Below the pieces are notes generated by a model that worked only from the letters and a program-made list of their open reading frames with translations, searched no databases and was not told where the DNA came from. The translations under genes and the position numbers were made by a program. A stretch of DNA of 15,429 bases from Deferribacterales bacterium UBA4806 (GTDB lineage Bacteria; Chrysiogenota; Deferribacteres; Deferribacterales; UBA228): NCBI GenBank assembly GCA_002402635.1, contig DHGE01000162.1, positions 1 to 15,429 of the forward strand. The letters run 5' to 3'. Within the stretch, counting starts at the first letter, position 1, and each line of letters begins with the position of its first letter. This document shows, one piece after another, positions 14,400-15,429 of the stretch.

Positions 14400-15362
14400 T
14401 TATTTATGCTGTATTAACCATTTGTAAAGGTCTGTAAATGGGCCTTTAACTCTGCCTAATTCTTCAAAAATATTATGGGCATAACCAGGGTACCCTATAA
14501 TTTTTTTATCTATAGCTGGTATTTCGTTAAAAAAATTTATTATTGCATCTGTGTCAACAATCTCATCATTTTCACCGTATAGAATAAGTGTGGGTTTTGT
14601 AAGTTTATTTATATTTTTATTAATAAGCTGCATTGCATTTAAAATCTCATTTCCAGTGTTAATTGTTAAGCTACCATGTAGCAATGGGTCTTCTAAGTGA
14701 GATTGCTGTATTTCTGTATCATGAGTAAAAATAACCATATCTTCTGGTGTTAAGCTTTCAGGATCGCCCAGACCAACAATTGACCCTAAAGTTGCTATAT
14801 CAAAATTGCCAGCAACAGGTGTTATAATTCTTAACATTGGATTCATCACAGGAATAAATCTATCAAGACAAATATCTCTACTAAAAAATCTCATACACAC
14901 ATCAATTGGAGGACTTGATATGGCTATACCAATAATACTTTCAGGATATGTTAAAGCATAATCTAATGCAATTATACTCCCCATAGAATGGCCTAAAATA
15001 AAAGTTTTTTTATTGTTATTTATTAATCCCTGTAATTTACTTATGTCAGACATAACAACTTCAAGACTACCTATATCGCCTCTTTGTCCGTCACTTCTCC
15101 CATGACCCCTTAAGTCTATTGCATAAGTAGAAACATTTCTCTCAGCTAAAAAAGAAGAAAGTTCATTGTATCTACCAGAATGTTCACCATAACCGTGAAT
15201 GATTATTAGATTTACATCAGTATATTGGGATGTCCATATCTGATAATAAACCTTAAAATTATCCTTTGTGTTTAAATAACCATTTTCATAAGCTGAAAGA
15301 TGGCCAATTGTTAAGAGATAGACAAGAATCAATAATAAACTCTTATTTTTAAATCCTTTCAA
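14400..15362 (-). CDS. Exported alpha/beta hydrolase, monoacylglycerol-lipase/lysophospholipase-like
   Basis: A 320-residue serine hydrolase with a signal peptide (M-K-G-F-K-N-K-S then L-L-L-I-L-V-Y-L-L-T, cleavage near S-A-Y). The segment I-I-H-G-Y-G-E-H-S-G-R-Y (54-65) is the hallmark of monoacylglycerol lipases and lysophospholipases. D-L-R-G-H-G-R-S-D-G (83-92) and the nucleophile Ser126 in G-H-S-M-G-S follow. Asp266 (Y-G-E-N-D-E-I-V-D) and His296 (G-Y-A-H-N) complete the triad. Length fits the family. The start is TTG at 15360-15362: AGGAGG at 15368-15373 lies 5 bases upstream and no ATG fits better. Export suggests action on membrane or extracellular lipids. It is unlike the other hydrolase in the window, so the two are not recent duplicates. 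Confidence 0.88.
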   Translation of the reverse strand: MKGFKNKSLLLILVYLLTIGHLSAYENGYLNTKDNFKVYYQIWTSQYTDVNLIIIHGYGEHSGRYNELSSFLAERNVSTYAIDLRGHGRSDGQRGDIGSLEVVMSDISKLQGLINNNKKTFILGHSMGSIIALDYALTYPESIIGIAISSPPIDVCMRFFSRDICLDRFIPVMNPMLRIITPVAGNFDIATLGSIVGLGDPESLTPEDMVIFTHDTEIQQSHLEDPLLHGSLTINTGNEILNAMQLINKNINKLTKPTLILYGENDEIVDTDAIINFFNEIPAIDKKIIGYPGYAHNIFEELGRVKGPFTDLYKWLIQHK

Positions 15363-15367
15363 GGGAA

Positions 15368-15373
15368 CCTCCT
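15368..15373 (-). promoter_or_regulatory. Shine-Dalgarno sequence supporting a TTG start
   Basis: A consensus AGGAGG lies 5 bases before TTG (15360-15362) on the minus strand and decides that the exported lipase-like gene begins with the rare codon TTG. Confidence 0.8.
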
Positions 15374-15374
15374 G

Positions 15375-15429
15375 TTATAATTTAAATTTATTTATTAAAA
15401 TGCTTAGTTCATCAACATTCTTTAACAAC
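15375..15429 (-). CDS. Possible C-terminal end of a gene entering from the right (chemoreceptor-like tail)
   Basis: On the minus strand one frame reads LLKNVDELSILINKFKL and stops with TAA at 15375-15377. This is two bases before the AGGAGG of the lipase-like gene, a spacing expected for an upstream gene in the same operon. The pattern x-E-L-x-x-L-I-x-K-F-K-L resembles the last residues of many methyl-accepting chemotaxis proteins. Seventeen residues are too few for a firm call, and this may be non-coding. Confidence 0.33.
   Translation of the reverse strand, partial: LLKNVDELSILINKFKL

Noticed and set aside
1..15429. CRISPR arrays, tRNA/rRNA genes, toxin-antitoxin or phage-defence modules
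   Set aside because: No regularly spaced repeats, no tRNA-like cloverleaf or rRNA stretch, and no gene pair with such motifs was seen on either strand.

Overview
This window comes from an AT-rich bacterium (roughly 30% GC by eye). Several products carry Sec-type signal peptides, and ribosome-binding sites are of the AGGAGG kind. ATG dominates as start codon, with a GTG and a TTG start in places. An acetoin-type 2-oxo acid dehydrogenase operon and periplasmic-style proteins suggest a low-GC Gram-negative lineage (for example Deferribacterota or Spirochaetota), but the sequence does not settle the phylum.

Positions 1-4640: a tightly packed minus-strand operon acoA-acoB-acoC-lpd-acoX encodes a complete thiamine-diphosphate dehydrogenase complex: E1 alpha, E1 beta, E2 with one lipoyl domain, and E3. 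It runs out of the window at an AcoX-like NAD-kinase-fold gene. The AcoX neighbour is the main reason to prefer acetoin over pyruvate as substrate. A 9-bp-arm palindrome lies just upstream of a TATAAT box in front of acoA. Positions 4640-5365 have no intact gene but hold a decayed IS5-type transposase.

Positions 5365-6750: after a strong bidirectional terminator come a small exported PepSY protein and a fluoride-defence pair, crcB plus a PII-like DUF190 gene, all on the minus strand. Positions 6922-8151: a divergent MFS transporter whose start codon directly abuts an 11-bp inverted repeat and may be leaderless.

Positions 8168-9962: a polar amino-acid ABC transporter operon that looks broken. 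The binding-protein gene has a one-base frameshift, the permease keeps only its C-terminal part, and the ATPase is intact. Position 10230 onward: a second MFS transporter (organic/aromatic acid type) with a perfect 20-bp palindrome upstream.

Positions 11726-15362: a group of mostly exported proteins in alternating orientation. They are a rhodanese with an uncharacterised N-terminal part, an alpha/beta hydrolase, a CxxS thioredoxin-fold protein and a monoacylglycerol-lipase-like hydrolase. The right edge may contain the last codons of a chemoreceptor-like gene. I found no RNA genes, CRISPR arrays, fluoride riboswitch or clear novel defence system. The most unusual signals are the decaying ABC operon, the palindromes at transporter promoters, and the exported rhodanese/thioredoxin/hydrolase group.
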